28,476 nucleotides of DNA from Anaerolineaceae bacterium UBA6133 (GCA_002435825.1 DIVL01000067.1:216-28691), one strand, 5' to 3'; counted from the first letter of the stretch, positions 7,807 through 16,127 are shown. Notes: generated from the sequence alone by a model not told the origin. Translations and numbers: made by a program.

Positions 7807-7960
7807 TATTTTCAGCCTTCCCCCGGGGGAATCCCAGACTGAGCTCAAGATCAAACAAGATCAAACAAACGCATACCGGATGTAGGGAGAAGGTATAATA
7901 GCAGGCGATTGCCTAAGATATAACCCGGGTTGAGACCCGGATTGACAGGGAGAGGTAAGC
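7807..7960 (+). promoter_or_regulatory. Leader region of the adenosine kinase-ahcY operon
   Basis: A 14-bp palindrome TTCCCCCGGGGGAA (7818-7831) is followed by a -10-like TATAAT (7894-7899) without a clear -35. The short leader contains a hairpin, CCGGGT/ACCCGG with loop TGAG (7925-7940), then a GGGAGAGG ribosome-binding site (about 7948-7955) ahead of the ATG at 7961. The hairpin could affect translation. I saw no match to a known S-adenosylhomocysteine riboswitch consensus. Confidence 0.45.
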
Positions 7961-8917
7961 ATGAAAGCTATTTTGACCGGCTCAATCGCCTTTGATTACT
8001 TGATGCAGTTTCCCGGTTTGTTCAAGGATCATCTGATTGCGGAACATCTGGACAAGGTGTCGCTGTCATTTTTGGTGCACGATATGATCAAGCAGGATGG
8101 AGGGGTGGGACCTAACACTGCCTATACGCTGGCGCTGCTGGGGGGCAAAGCTTATTTATTCTCGACCGCAGGGCAGGATTTTGGCGATTACGCTAAGAGG
8201 CTGGAGCAAGTGGGGGTGGACACCAGCGGGGTTAAAATCATCCCCGAAAAGTTCACGGCATCATTTTTTGCCACGACTGACCGCTCGAACGCGCAGATCT
8301 CAACCTTCTACACCGGCGCAATGGCGGACTCCGCGGATTTACCTTTGGCGGAAGCGGATTTTGAGCCGGAGGATTTTGTGATGGTCTCACCGACGGATCC
8401 ACGGACCATGCGGCGCTACATCCGCGAAGCTCCGCAACTGGGGCTCAGGATGCTGTTTGACCCCGGTCAGCAGATCATCAGCCTGGAGGCTGAAGGACTG
8501 CGGGAGGGGGTGGAGCATGCCCATGGCATGTTCATCAATGAATATGAGTTCGAACTGCTGCAGAAGCACACTGGCTGGAGCGCGGAAGAGATCCTGGCTA
8601 AACCGGCATTTACAGTGGTAACATTAGCCGAACACGGCGCGCGCGTCGTGGCAGAAGGGGTGGACTGCGTGGTGCCGGCGATAAGCGGGCTGGAAGTGAA
8701 GGACCCAACTGGAGTGGGGGACGCCTTTAGAGGCGGCTTCTTGCGGGGCTACATGGCCGGACTGCCGCTGAAGGTCTGCGTTGAGATCGGCAATACTGCC
8801 GCGGCGTACTGCATCCAGGAGGCAGGACCTCAGTGCCACAAGTACTCCTGGGCTGAGTTTGTTGCATTTTACCGTGAGCACTTCAATGATGAAGGCTTGC
8901 TGGATGAGATTGAATAA
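7961..8917 (+). CDS. PfkB-family carbohydrate kinase, probable adenosine kinase
   Basis: A cytoplasmic ribokinase-family enzyme of 318 residues. The N-terminal half has the substrate-side glycines (QDGGVGPNTAYTLALLG, about 46-62), and the C-terminal signature is DPTGVGDAFRGGF with the catalytic base Asp254. The family phosphorylates sugars or nucleosides. The specificity for adenosine is inferred: the next gene, 18 bp downstream, is S-adenosylhomocysteine hydrolase, whose reversible reaction is pulled forward by removal of adenosine. Conversion of adenosine to AMP would complete that step. A strong GGGAGAGG site precedes the ATG. Alternatives are another PfkB sugar kinase, but the gene pair argues for adenosine. 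Confidence 0.85.
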   Translation: MKAILTGSIAFDYLMQFPGLFKDHLIAEHLDKVSLSFLVHDMIKQDGGVGPNTAYTLALLGGKAYLFSTAGQDFGDYAKRLEQVGVDTSGVKIIPEKFTASFFATTDRSNAQISTFYTGAMADSADLPLAEADFEPEDFVMVSPTDPRTMRRYIREAPQLGLRMLFDPGQQIISLEAEGLREGVEHAHGMFINEYEFELLQKHTGWSAEEILAKPAFTVVTLAEHGARVVAEGVDCVVPAISGLEVKDPTGVGDAFRGGFLRGYMAGLPLKVCVEIGNTAAAYCIQEAGPQCHKYSWAEFVAFYREHFNDEGLLDEIE

Positions 8918-8935
8918 AAAATTATTGGAGAGGCA

Positions 8936-10195
8936 ATGGAGAATTACAACATTAGAGATTTAAACCTGGCAGAAGGCGGACGCCGCCGGATGGATTGGGC
9001 GGCACGCGAGATGCCCGTTTTGGCGATTTTGGAAGAGCGCTTCCGCCGCGAACGACCCTTCGAGGGCATTCGCATGTCATGCTGTATGCATGTGACGACT
9101 GAGACCGCGAACCTGATGCGGACGATGCAGGCTGGCGGCGCGGATATCGTCGTAACAGCATCAAACCCGCTTTCAACGCAGGATGATGTGGCTGCGGCGC
9201 TGGTGGCGCAGTACGAGATCCCTGTTTTTGCGATCAAGGGCGAGGATGACAAGACCTACTACAAGAACCTGCGCGCTGCGCTCGATCACAAACCAAACAT
9301 CACCATGGATGATGGTGCGGATTTGGTGAGCACGATCCACAAAGAACGGCGGGACTTGATCCCGGGCATTATCGGCAGCACAGAAGAGACGACTACGGGT
9401 GTGATCCGGTTGCGCGCGATGGCAGCAGACAAAATGCTTGCATTCCCGGTAATGGCTGTCAATGACGCCATGACCAAGCATTTCTTCGATAATCGCTACG
9501 GCACGGGACAGTCCACGATTGATGGCATCCTACGGGCAACGAATGTGCTCCTGGCAGGCAAGGTCTTTGTAGTGGCTGGTTATGGCTGGTGCGGACGCGG
9601 TTTGGCAATGCGCGCGAGGGGAATGGGCGCGAACGTAATCGTGACCGAGGTGGATCCGATGGTAGCACTGGAAGCCGTGATGGACGGTTTCAGGGTGATG
9701 CCTATGGCGGAAGCCGCGCCGATTGGTGATATTTTCATCACACTGACCGGCGACCTGAACGTGGTTGACAAGCACCACTTTGAGGTGATGAAGGACGGCG
9801 CTTTGGTTGGCAATTCTGGTCACTTTAATGTCGAAATCAACATCCCCGCTCTTGAAGAGATGGCGGTTGCCAAGCGGCAGGTGAGACCATTCGTGGAAAG
9901 CTATCAGCTTAAGGATGGGCGGGTTATCAGCATCCTCGGTGAAGGCCGTCTGATCAACCTGGCAGCCGCTGAAGGGCACCCGGCGTCAGTTATGGATATG
10001 TCCTTTGCCAACCAGGCACTCGGCGCAGAGTACATGATCAAACACGCGGACGAACTTGAGAATAAGGTTTATGACGTACCGGAAGAGATCGACCGCGAGA
10101 TCGCGCGCCTCAAGCTGATTGCTATGGGTGTGAAGATCGACAAGTTGACTGAGGAACAGGTGAAGTACCTTGGTTCCTGGGAAGAGGGAACATAG
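8936..10195 (+). CDS. ahcY: Adenosylhomocysteinase (S-adenosylhomocysteine hydrolase)
   Basis: This enzyme splits S-adenosylhomocysteine into homocysteine and adenosine in the methyl cycle, using bound NAD+. The 419-residue length and the start (MDWAAREMPVL near 19-29) fit the shorter archaeal/thermophile-type form without the insertion of the longer class. Visible landmarks are SCCMHVTTETANL with the substrate-side residues, and the Rossmann NAD motif GYGWCGRG at 215-222. The C-terminus keeps the conserved lysine and tyrosine region in shortened form (EEQVKYLGSW). It is translated from a GGAG site just before the ATG and ends 19 bp ahead of a strong terminator, so it closes the two-gene operon. 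Confidence 0.95.
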   Translation: MENYNIRDLNLAEGGRRRMDWAAREMPVLAILEERFRRERPFEGIRMSCCMHVTTETANLMRTMQAGGADIVVTASNPLSTQDDVAAALVAQYEIPVFAIKGEDDKTYYKNLRAALDHKPNITMDDGADLVSTIHKERRDLIPGIIGSTEETTTGVIRLRAMAADKMLAFPVMAVNDAMTKHFFDNRYGTGQSTIDGILRATNVLLAGKVFVVAGYGWCGRGLAMRARGMGANVIVTEVDPMVALEAVMDGFRVMPMAEAAPIGDIFITLTGDLNVVDKHHFEVMKDGALVGNSGHFNVEINIPALEEMAVAKRQVRPFVESYQLKDGRVISILGEGRLINLAAAEGHPASVMDMSFANQALGAEYMIKHADELENKVYDVPEEIDREIARLKLIAMGVKIDKLTEEQVKYLGSWEEGT

Positions 10196-10217
10196 GTCTT
10201 CAGGTAAAAAAGCTAAA

Positions 10218-10247
10218 GGAGCTGATGAAAATCAGCTCCTTTTTTTT
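10218..10247 (+). terminator. Rho-independent terminator after ahcY
   Basis: A perfect 9-bp stem GGAGCTGAT/ATCAGCTCC closes a GAAA tetraloop and is followed by eight T residues. It ends the plus-strand kinase-ahcY operon. Confidence 0.95.
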
Positions 10248-11012
10248 CAATATTTTGAGTAATCTAATATCGTATTTCTTCTACCCTTTTTCGTTAAATA
10301 AATCCAATTTCACTTGGTTAGTTGTCGGAGTGAGCCTGCGCCACGCTTGAATCAAATCACCATCTTGAAGCAGTCTCATTCCGGCCTACACGAAAAACCC
10401 ACCCCCTTTAATTCCCCCTCTAAAGAGGGGGCTATGTTGCCTACCCCCTCCGAGGAGGGGGACGGTAAAACCGGGGGCTGGTCAGCGCTTGATCTTTTCG
10501 TAGGGCGAAATTGAGGGCACCTTGAACATTTTGAAGGATGAATCTGTTGTGCCCTCAATTCGCCGTTGATGGTGATCTATGTGGCAAGGTTTGTTTATTT
10601 CGAATGATCACAGGCGTGATGGCGGATTGGAAGCACGGCGAGATGTGTTTGTGAGGATGTGCGCAGTGCTTCCAAGCTCGCCCTACGGACTGTCCCCTTC
10701 GAAAAGAGGGACGTGAAAGGCGGTATTTCCGCATATTCAATTATTGTTGACGAGATCAGCGGTAGGGGCGAAGCATTCTATGCGGATGGCTTGGAAATAG
10801 CATTGGGTTTGTATTGAAATGCTTCGCCCTTACGTCTGAATTCCATAGGTTCAGTCGTAGGGCGTGATTGAGGGCACCGTGAATTTTGTGTTGGACGACC
10901 GTATCATGCCCTCAATCCGCAAATAAATGACCAAGGTTGTGATAGCGGATTGGAAGGCAGATCGCCATACCCTGCTTCGCGGGCACAGGCTGCTTCGCTC
11001 GCGATGACGGAT
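10248..11012. repeat. Gene-free region packed with palindromic repeats
   Basis: No gene is seen. In order: two stacked hairpins CCCCCTCTAAAGAGGGGG (10414-10431) and CCCCCTCCGAGGAGGGGG (10444-10461); an inverted repeat with 17-bp arms GGCGAAATTGAGGGCAC (10504-10520 with 10549-10564); an inverted repeat TTGGAAGCAC/GTGCTTCCAA (10627-10675); an inverted repeat GTAGGGGCGAAGCATT/AATGCTTCGCCCTTAC (10762-10833); a second copy of the GATTGAGGGCAC type (10861-10920); and a half-matching copy of the GCGGATTGGAAG type (from about 10938). The arms are typical of small non-autonomous palindromic elements. Confidence 0.75.
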
Positions 11013-11060
11013 AAAAAAGAAGGTTTTGTGTTTTTCGGGCATGTTTTACACAAAACCTTC
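11013..11060 (-). terminator. Rho-independent terminator after recA
   Basis: On the minus strand GAAGGTTTTGTGT and ACACAAAACCTTC form a 13-bp stem (arms 11048-11060 and 11019-11031), followed by a run of T (A residues at 11013-11018 on the plus strand). It lies 24 bp after the recA stop codon. Confidence 0.9.
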
Positions 11061-11083
11061 GTTCTTTAGCGTCAATTTATCGA

Positions 11084-12190
11084 TTAATTATCGCCGTCGC
11101 TATCATCATCTCCGCTATCACCTGAAATGTCGAAGGTGCCGCTGAGAATATCCTCGTTGGCGAGGGCACGCACGGAATCCTCGATTTCCTGCATGATTTC
11201 CGGGTTCTGGACGAGGTAATTCTTAGATGCTTCCCGTCCTTGCCCAAGGCGTTGATCCTTGTAGGAATAGAAGGAGCCGCGCTTGTCAATAACCTCGAGG
11301 GAAGTTGCCAGGTCAAGGATGTCACCAGACTTTGAAATACCTTCGTTGTACATGATGTCGAATTCAGCGGATCGGAAGGGGGCGGAAACTTTATTCTTCA
11401 CCACGCGCACACGCACGCGGTTGCCCACAATCTCAGCTCCAACTTTGATGGATTGAACCCGGCGTACGTCCAGGCGGACGGAAGCGTAGAATTTCAGCGC
11501 CATGCCCCCAGTGGTCGTTTCGGGGTTGCCGAACATCACGCCAATCTTCTGGCGCAGCTGGTTGGTGAAGATCACAGCAGTCTTGGTCTGGTTAATCGCG
11601 CCCGAAAGCTTGCGCAGCGCCTGGGACATGAGACGTGCCTGGACGCCCATGGTAGGGTCGCCCATGTCGCCTTCGATTTCTGAGCGCGGCACGAGGGCAG
11701 CGACCGAGTCGATGACGACCAAATCCACAGCACCCGAACGCACCAGGGTCTCGGCAATTTCAAGTGCCTGCTCGCCGGTGTCTGGCTGGGAGATGAGGAG
11801 TTCGTCAACCTTGACGCCGCATTTGGCAGCGTAGACAGGATCGAGAGCGTGTTCCATGTCAATAAAAGCCGCAGTGCCACCGCGTGCCTGGCACTCTGCG
11901 ACAATGTGCTGGCAGAGTGTGGTCTTACCGGAGGACTCAGGACCGTAAATCTCAGTAATGCGAGCCTTGGGGATGCCCCCAACGCCCAGCGCCATGTCCA
12001 GTGAAAGAGAGCCGGTGGGAATGGCTTCCACTTCCATTTGATGGGCTTCGCCGAGGCGCATGATGCTGCCCTCGCCATATTTTTTGACGATATCGTTTAA
12101 GGCGCGGTCGAGTACGACCTTTTTTGCCTCTTCCATGTTTTGGTCAGTAACTTGTTTCTTGCTTGTTGTTGATGTTTTTCGGGCAGCCAT
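11084..12190 (-). CDS. recA: Recombinase RecA
   Basis: RecA forms filaments on single-stranded DNA, drives strand exchange and triggers LexA self-cleavage. The 368-residue protein has Walker A GPESSGKT at 83-90, the LVVIDSVAALVP Walker B strand, the TNQLRQKIGVMFGNPETTTGG segment covering loop L2, and an acidic tail (DDDSDGD). The open frame extends 36 codons further upstream, but I place the start at the ATG at 12190. It has a GGGAG site at 12196-12200, the sequence MAARK fits RecA N-termini, and the promoter with its LexA-like box lies inside the longer frame. The gene stands alone with its own promoter and terminator, directly downstream of the DUF1015 gene. Confidence 0.97.
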   Translation of the reverse strand: MAARKTSTTSKKQVTDQNMEEAKKVVLDRALNDIVKKYGEGSIMRLGEAHQMEVEAIPTGSLSLDMALGVGGIPKARITEIYGPESSGKTTLCQHIVAECQARGGTAAFIDMEHALDPVYAAKCGVKVDELLISQPDTGEQALEIAETLVRSGAVDLVVIDSVAALVPRSEIEGDMGDPTMGVQARLMSQALRKLSGAINQTKTAVIFTNQLRQKIGVMFGNPETTTGGMALKFYASVRLDVRRVQSIKVGAEIVGNRVRVRVVKNKVSAPFRSAEFDIMYNEGISKSGDILDLATSLEVIDKRGSFYSYKDQRLGQGREASKNYLVQNPEIMQEIEDSVRALANEDILSGTFDISGDSGDDDSDGDN

Positions 12191-12224
12191 TTTTTCTCCC
12201 AGATCTATTATTTCGGATAGGTTA

Positions 12225-12252
12225 AATATAGCACACTTGTTCGAGGCGTCAA
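12225..12252 (-). promoter_or_regulatory. recA promoter with LexA-like (SOS) box
   Basis: On the minus strand a -35 TTGACG (12247-12252), a 16-bp spacer and a -10 TATATT (12225-12230) are followed 34 bp later by the recA ATG. The box TCGAACAAGTGTGCTA (12229-12244) fills the spacer, matching GAACN4GTTC with GTGC in the right half. SOS control of recA is well established in general; this site as the operator is inferred. The -35 touches the stop codon of the DUF1015 gene. Confidence 0.75.
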
Positions 12253-13568
12253 GGTTTAATTTTCCGGCATTCCATGTAGAAGCGTTTGTCCTTGGCATGG
12301 TTCATCGAGAAAGTTTTTCGCGGTAGGGCACCGTCTACGATGACTGACCTGAAGAACGAATCCTTGCTGATGGGGGGCAGGAAGAAGCCAATATTCCCGG
12401 GTTTGCGTCCCAGTTCATCGACCGTGTCATCCCCGTGGACATAATCGATTTTGGTGTCGGGATGGCTTTTGAGATAGAGGTCAAGAAACTGCTGCAGGCT
12501 GCAAGCCGGCAGATTGTGAATCGGGTGCTCAAGCGCGATCAGAATGTACGAATCGGGTTGGATCATGCCAAAGCGTTGCTGGGTGGATGTGGATTTTGCA
12601 ACCTCGGCGATGAGGGTGGGCATATCCGCAATGGAGTGAAGCGTGAGCTTTTCAGCGAAAAACAGCTGCAGGCTTGTCTCAAAATCCTCCCCAGGATTGA
12701 ACAGTACGCGGTGGATGGGTTCAAAATTGAGGGAAGGATCGTGCAGGTTGACCAGTTCGACGAGCGCGTAACGTGAAGGATGGTCCGGGCTTGCATGGGG
12801 CTTGAGTTCTTCCAAGATGGCTTTGGCAGTGGCGAGGGAGTGGTTTCCATCGCCCATAGCAAACAGCAACGGGGATTCCGCATTTGGCAGATCGTATTTT
12901 TGGGCGTAGGTTGCCGGTTCGATGAGAGAAGCCAGCCCTGCGAGGACTGTGTCGATCAGGACGGGGTCTTCAATAAGCCGACCAGAAAGATGACCACTAC
13001 CGGCCATCAGTTCAAAGTCATAAGCAAGCGGGAGTTCCTCTTTTCGTGCAAGAATCCCCGAAAGCACTACACCATCCGGATCGTCGTAGAGCACAAGGAT
13101 GTGCGGCGATTCGAGTTGAGCATCCCGTCGGACATCCATGCGGGGAGGGAGACGGTCGAGGATGGTGCCTTCAGTGGCACGGATCAGCGTTTGGGAGCCC
13201 TTGTTGTAGTCATAACATTCGAGATCGAGCGCGACCACCAGTCCCGACTGGAATTTGTCAGCGACCTGGCGTTCAACAAAGACAAAACCTTTGTGGGGTT
13301 CCAGAATTCCGTTTTCCAGGTAATCCTGCATGGCCTGCTGGCTCTTGCGGATGCGGTCCTTCACGTCGGGGGCATGAAGCCAGGCTTCAGGGAGGATCAG
13401 GTGGAAGGTTGAAGGAGCATCCCCGACGGTTTCGGCAACCTTTTCCCAATATTCCGGCTGCGAGGTGAATTGATCGCAGGCAATTACCGCCCACTTATGA
13501 AGATCGATCCCCTGAACCGGCAGGAGAACATCAGGCACAAGGACACCAATTTTCTCTGCATTTGACAT
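12249..13568 (-). CDS. DUF1015 family protein
   Basis: A 439-residue cytoplasmic protein of the DUF1015 family, whose biochemical role I cannot state. Typical family features are IGVLVPDVLLP at the N-terminus, YDDPDGVV, and the central MGDGNHSLATAKA segment with conserved Asp, Asn and His, followed by NLHDPSL. The open frame reaches 13748, but the ATG at 13568 is preferred: an AGGA site lies about five bases upstream, the protein then begins as the family does, and the extra 60 residues would run across the DegV terminator hairpin. A -10-like TACAAT at 13603-13608 suggests its own promoter. The stop codon abuts the recA promoter. Confidence 0.85.
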   Translation of the reverse strand: MSNAEKIGVLVPDVLLPVQGIDLHKWAVIACDQFTSQPEYWEKVAETVGDAPSTFHLILPEAWLHAPDVKDRIRKSQQAMQDYLENGILEPHKGFVFVERQVADKFQSGLVVALDLECYDYNKGSQTLIRATEGTILDRLPPRMDVRRDAQLESPHILVLYDDPDGVVLSGILARKEELPLAYDFELMAGSGHLSGRLIEDPVLIDTVLAGLASLIEPATYAQKYDLPNAESPLLFAMGDGNHSLATAKAILEELKPHASPDHPSRYALVELVNLHDPSLNFEPIHRVLFNPGEDFETSLQLFFAEKLTLHSIADMPTLIAEVAKSTSTQQRFGMIQPDSYILIALEHPIHNLPACSLQQFLDLYLKSHPDTKIDYVHGDDTVDELGRKPGNIGFFLPPISKDSFFRSVIVDGALPRKTFSMNHAKDKRFYMECRKIKP

Positions 13569-13631
13569 TAGTAAGGTCCTTTTCTTTAGGTGAGTTGCCC
13601 CTATTGTATCAAAACAAGAAAGAAATGGCTG

Positions 13632-13664
13632 GAAAACAATCAGAGCCTGGAAAACCAGGCTCTG
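13632..13664 (-). terminator. Probable terminator after the DegV gene
   Basis: A perfect 10-bp stem CAGAGCCTGG/CCAGGCTCTG with an AAAA loop (13641-13664) lies 22 bp after the DegV stop. On the minus strand it is followed by the modestly T-rich ATTGTTTTCC. Confidence 0.7.
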
Positions 13665-13686
13665 AAGATCGTGAAAGAATGAGAAA

Positions 13687-14544
13687 TCAGGCTTTTTTGG
13701 CGGGTATATAGACCAGGCCAACAGTACCGGGGCCGACATACGTGCCAATAACCGGACTGATCAACCCAACAAACTCGTTGCGAACATCGAATCGTTGGTG
13801 TGCCATGGTTAAGAATTCCTGCCCGCGCTGAGGGACATTGGCAGTCGCAATGCCGAGATATTCGATCGTGCCTTGTTTGCCAAGTTCGGATTCAGCGATC
13901 TCGAACACACGCTCCGTCGCTTTTTTGAAGGTGCGAACGTTTTCGTATGAGTCAATCAATCCGTCTTTGAGCTCGAGGATGGGCTTCATCTTGAGCGCTG
14001 AGCCAATCAGGCGGGCAGCTCCACCAATACGACCGCCTTTATAGAGAAACTCGAGCGTATCCACAATGAACAAGGTGCGAACCCGCTGGCATAGATCCTT
14101 CGCCAGATTGGTGCACTCAAGGAGCGTTGCACCGCGTTGGGCGGCTTGAGCAGCCATGAGGACGACAAGAGTAAGGGGCATGGAAGCCTGGAAACTGTCT
14201 ACGACTGATATGCGGTTTTTGGGAAAATCCTCCGCAGCTATGATCGCAGACTGGTAGGTGCCGGAGAGTTTGGAAGACATGACAATTGTGAGAATGTCAC
14301 AGCCCTGATCGGTCAGTTTTTTGAAAACTTCGGCAAACATACCGGCAGAGGGCTGCGAGGTGGTGGGCAAAGTATCGGATTTGACCAGGCGCTCGTAAAA
14401 TTCCTCGGGGGTGATATCGATCCCATCAAGGTAGGATTTTTCATCCCATAAAACAGAAAGCGGGACGACAGTTATATTGTATTCGCGGGCAATGGATTCA
14501 GGGATACCAGCGGTACTATCGGTTACGATTGCTACTTTATTCAT
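13687..14544 (-). CDS. DegV family fatty-acid-binding protein
   Basis: A 285-residue member of the DegV family, the fold of FakB proteins that hold a fatty acid for phosphorylation by FakA. The N-terminal VTDSTAGIP, central SSKLSGTYQSA and VVDSFQASM, and FLYKGGRIGGAA are hallmark segments; the C-terminal part ends in IGTYVGPGTVGLVYI. The frame opens 13 codons earlier, but the ATG at 14544 has an AGAGG site at 14551-14555 and yields the usual start (NKVAIVTDST). No fakA kinase is visible nearby, so lipid handling is a family-based inference. The gene is divergent from ffh. Confidence 0.93.
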   Translation of the reverse strand: MNKVAIVTDSTAGIPESIAREYNITVVPLSVLWDEKSYLDGIDITPEEFYERLVKSDTLPTTSQPSAGMFAEVFKKLTDQGCDILTIVMSSKLSGTYQSAIIAAEDFPKNRISVVDSFQASMPLTLVVLMAAQAAQRGATLLECTNLAKDLCQRVRTLFIVDTLEFLYKGGRIGGAARLIGSALKMKPILELKDGLIDSYENVRTFKKATERVFEIAESELGKQGTIEYLGIATANVPQRGQEFLTMAHQRFDVRNEFVGLISPVIGTYVGPGTVGLVYIPAKKA

Positions 14545-14657
14545 TCTATACCTCTGACAAATGTTTCTCAGGGTTAGAAACACCCACCGGTAAATTTAGT
14601 TTCGAAATGGAATTATTTTGACTAAAAAACTCAGGTTATTTTATTGCTCAGACTGTT

Positions 14658-14685
14658 TTGAAAGCAGGGCAGTTTGCGGTATGAT
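14658..14685 (+). promoter_or_regulatory. ffh promoter
   Basis: TTGAAA (14658-14663), a 16-bp spacer and TATGAT (14680-14685) form a good housekeeping promoter about 40 bp ahead of the ffh start. Confidence 0.65.
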
Positions 14686-14726
14686 AGGGGTTTGAGATCA
14701 CGGAAGTACCTGGACAGGAATGAGCC

Positions 14727-16052
14727 ATGTTTGAAAATTTGACCGACAAACTGACAGCCGTATTTGACAGCCTCCGCCGACGCGGAAAACTGAGCGAAGA
14801 GGATGTTGAAAAGGCGATGCGCGAAGTGCGGTTGGCACTGCTTGAGGCGGATGTTAACTACGCTGTAGTAAAAGCCTTTACCAATCGCGTGAAAGAGCGA
14901 TCGATAGGGGCGGAGGTTTCAAAAGCGCTCAATCCTGCCCAAATGGTAATCAAGATTGTCAACGAAGAGCTCATCAAGACCCTGGGGCAGCCTGCGCCGC
15001 TGAATTTAAGGGGTGAAAAACCGCATGTGGTCATGCTGGCGGGCTTGCAGGGCTCCGGTAAAACAACAGCGGCAGCCAAGCTGGCGAAACAACTTCGATC
15101 AAAGGGTGAAAGGGTCATGCTAGTGGCGGCTGATATCTACCGTCCGGCAGCCATCAAGCAGTTGCAGACTTTAGGCGAGAGGATTGACGTGCCTGTGCAT
15201 AGCCTGGAGGGCGCGAAGCCGGTGCAAATCGCTAAAAGCGCCTTCGAGATGGCAAAGAAAGGTGGTTATTCCGTCGTAATTTTGGATACCGCCGGGCGTT
15301 CGCAGTTGGACGACGCCCTGATGGACGAACTGAAAGCCCTGAACGACGCTGTGCCCGTGAAGGAGATTCTGCTGGTAGTGGACTCGATGATCGGGCAGGA
15401 AGCGCTGAACGTCGCAAAAGGCTTTGTTGGCGTGATCCCTGTGAGCGGTCTGATCTTCACCAAGATCGATGGTGACGCCCGCGGCGGTGCGGCAATTTCC
15501 ATCCGCGAGGTGACAGGCATCCCGATCAAGTTCCTGGGAACTGGTGAAGGTCTGGACGCGCTGGAAGTGTTTGACCCCACCCGCATCTCTTCAAGGATCC
15601 TGGGCATGGGCGACATGCTCGGCCTGATCGAGAAGGCAGAGTCCGCTTACTCCGGACAGGTGGACGTCAAGGAAGCTGAACGCATGCTGACCGGGCAGTT
15701 TACCTTGCAGGATTTCGCCAATCAGTTACGTCAGCTCAAGAAAATGGGACCAATCTCGCAGGTGTTAGGGATGCTGCCTGGTCAATTCAGCACTGTGGCA
15801 AAATCAGTTGACCCGCATGAGGCTGAAGACCAGCTGAAGACGGTGGAGGCGATCATCAATTCGATGACGCCAAAAGAACGGCAGGATCCACGCATTTTGA
15901 ACGCGAGCCGAAGGCGGAGAATCGCCGCTGGCTGCGGTAAAGATGTGCAGGATGTGAACAAGTTGATGAAACAATTCCGGGATATACAGAACCTCATGAA
16001 AAGGTTTCAAAAATCCGGAGGACGTGGTAATATTAACAGGTTATTCGGTTAA
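14727..16052 (+). CDS. ffh: Signal recognition particle GTPase Ffh (SRP54)
   Basis: Ffh binds signal peptides emerging from ribosomes, with the SRP RNA, and delivers them to FtsY at the membrane. The 441 residues comprise the N domain (EVRLALLEADVNYAVVK), the GTPase with P-loop GLQGSGKT at 106-113, DTAGR, and TKIDGDARGG, and a methionine-bearing M domain from about 300 (LGMLPG, RRRRIAAGCGKDVQDVN) ending in NRLFG. Both length and motif order are normal for the family. It leads the plus-strand block ahead of rpsP, khpA and rimM, the usual bacterial neighbourhood. The SRP RNA gene was not found in this window. Confidence 0.97.
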   Translation: MFENLTDKLTAVFDSLRRRGKLSEEDVEKAMREVRLALLEADVNYAVVKAFTNRVKERSIGAEVSKALNPAQMVIKIVNEELIKTLGQPAPLNLRGEKPHVVMLAGLQGSGKTTAAAKLAKQLRSKGERVMLVAADIYRPAAIKQLQTLGERIDVPVHSLEGAKPVQIAKSAFEMAKKGGYSVVILDTAGRSQLDDALMDELKALNDAVPVKEILLVVDSMIGQEALNVAKGFVGVIPVSGLIFTKIDGDARGGAAISIREVTGIPIKFLGTGEGLDALEVFDPTRISSRILGMGDMLGLIEKAESAYSGQVDVKEAERMLTGQFTLQDFANQLRQLKKMGPISQVLGMLPGQFSTVAKSVDPHEAEDQLKTVEAIINSMTPKERQDPRILNASRRRRIAAGCGKDVQDVNKLMKQFRDIQNLMKRFQKSGGRGNINRLFG

Positions 16053-16099
16053 TCCTGAGCGTAGGAGAAGGAAATGCCCCTTCAGCATTCTCTCAGCCT

Positions 16100-16127
16100 T
16101 TGACAGAGCCAGGAAGAAATATATTAT
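16100..16127 (+). promoter_or_regulatory. rpsP promoter
   Basis: A consensus TTGACA (16100-16105), a 16-bp spacer and TATTAT (16122-16127) lie in the 98-bp gap between ffh and rpsP. It would allow the ribosomal and maturation genes to be transcribed apart from ffh. Confidence 0.65.

Noticed and set aside
7211..7898. Frames of 84-163 codons in the repeat cluster
   Set aside because: They translate the GC-rich repeats (SLGGSWLPP-type repetition), have no family resemblance and cross the LexA-box promoter.
7900..7960. S-adenosylhomocysteine riboswitch before the kinase-ahcY operon
   Set aside because: Only one short hairpin is visible, and the conserved core of the known riboswitch was not recognised.
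12191..12298. 36-codon N-terminal extension of recA
   Set aside because: It would include the promoter and LexA-like box and has no ribosome-binding site, while the ATG at 12190 has one.
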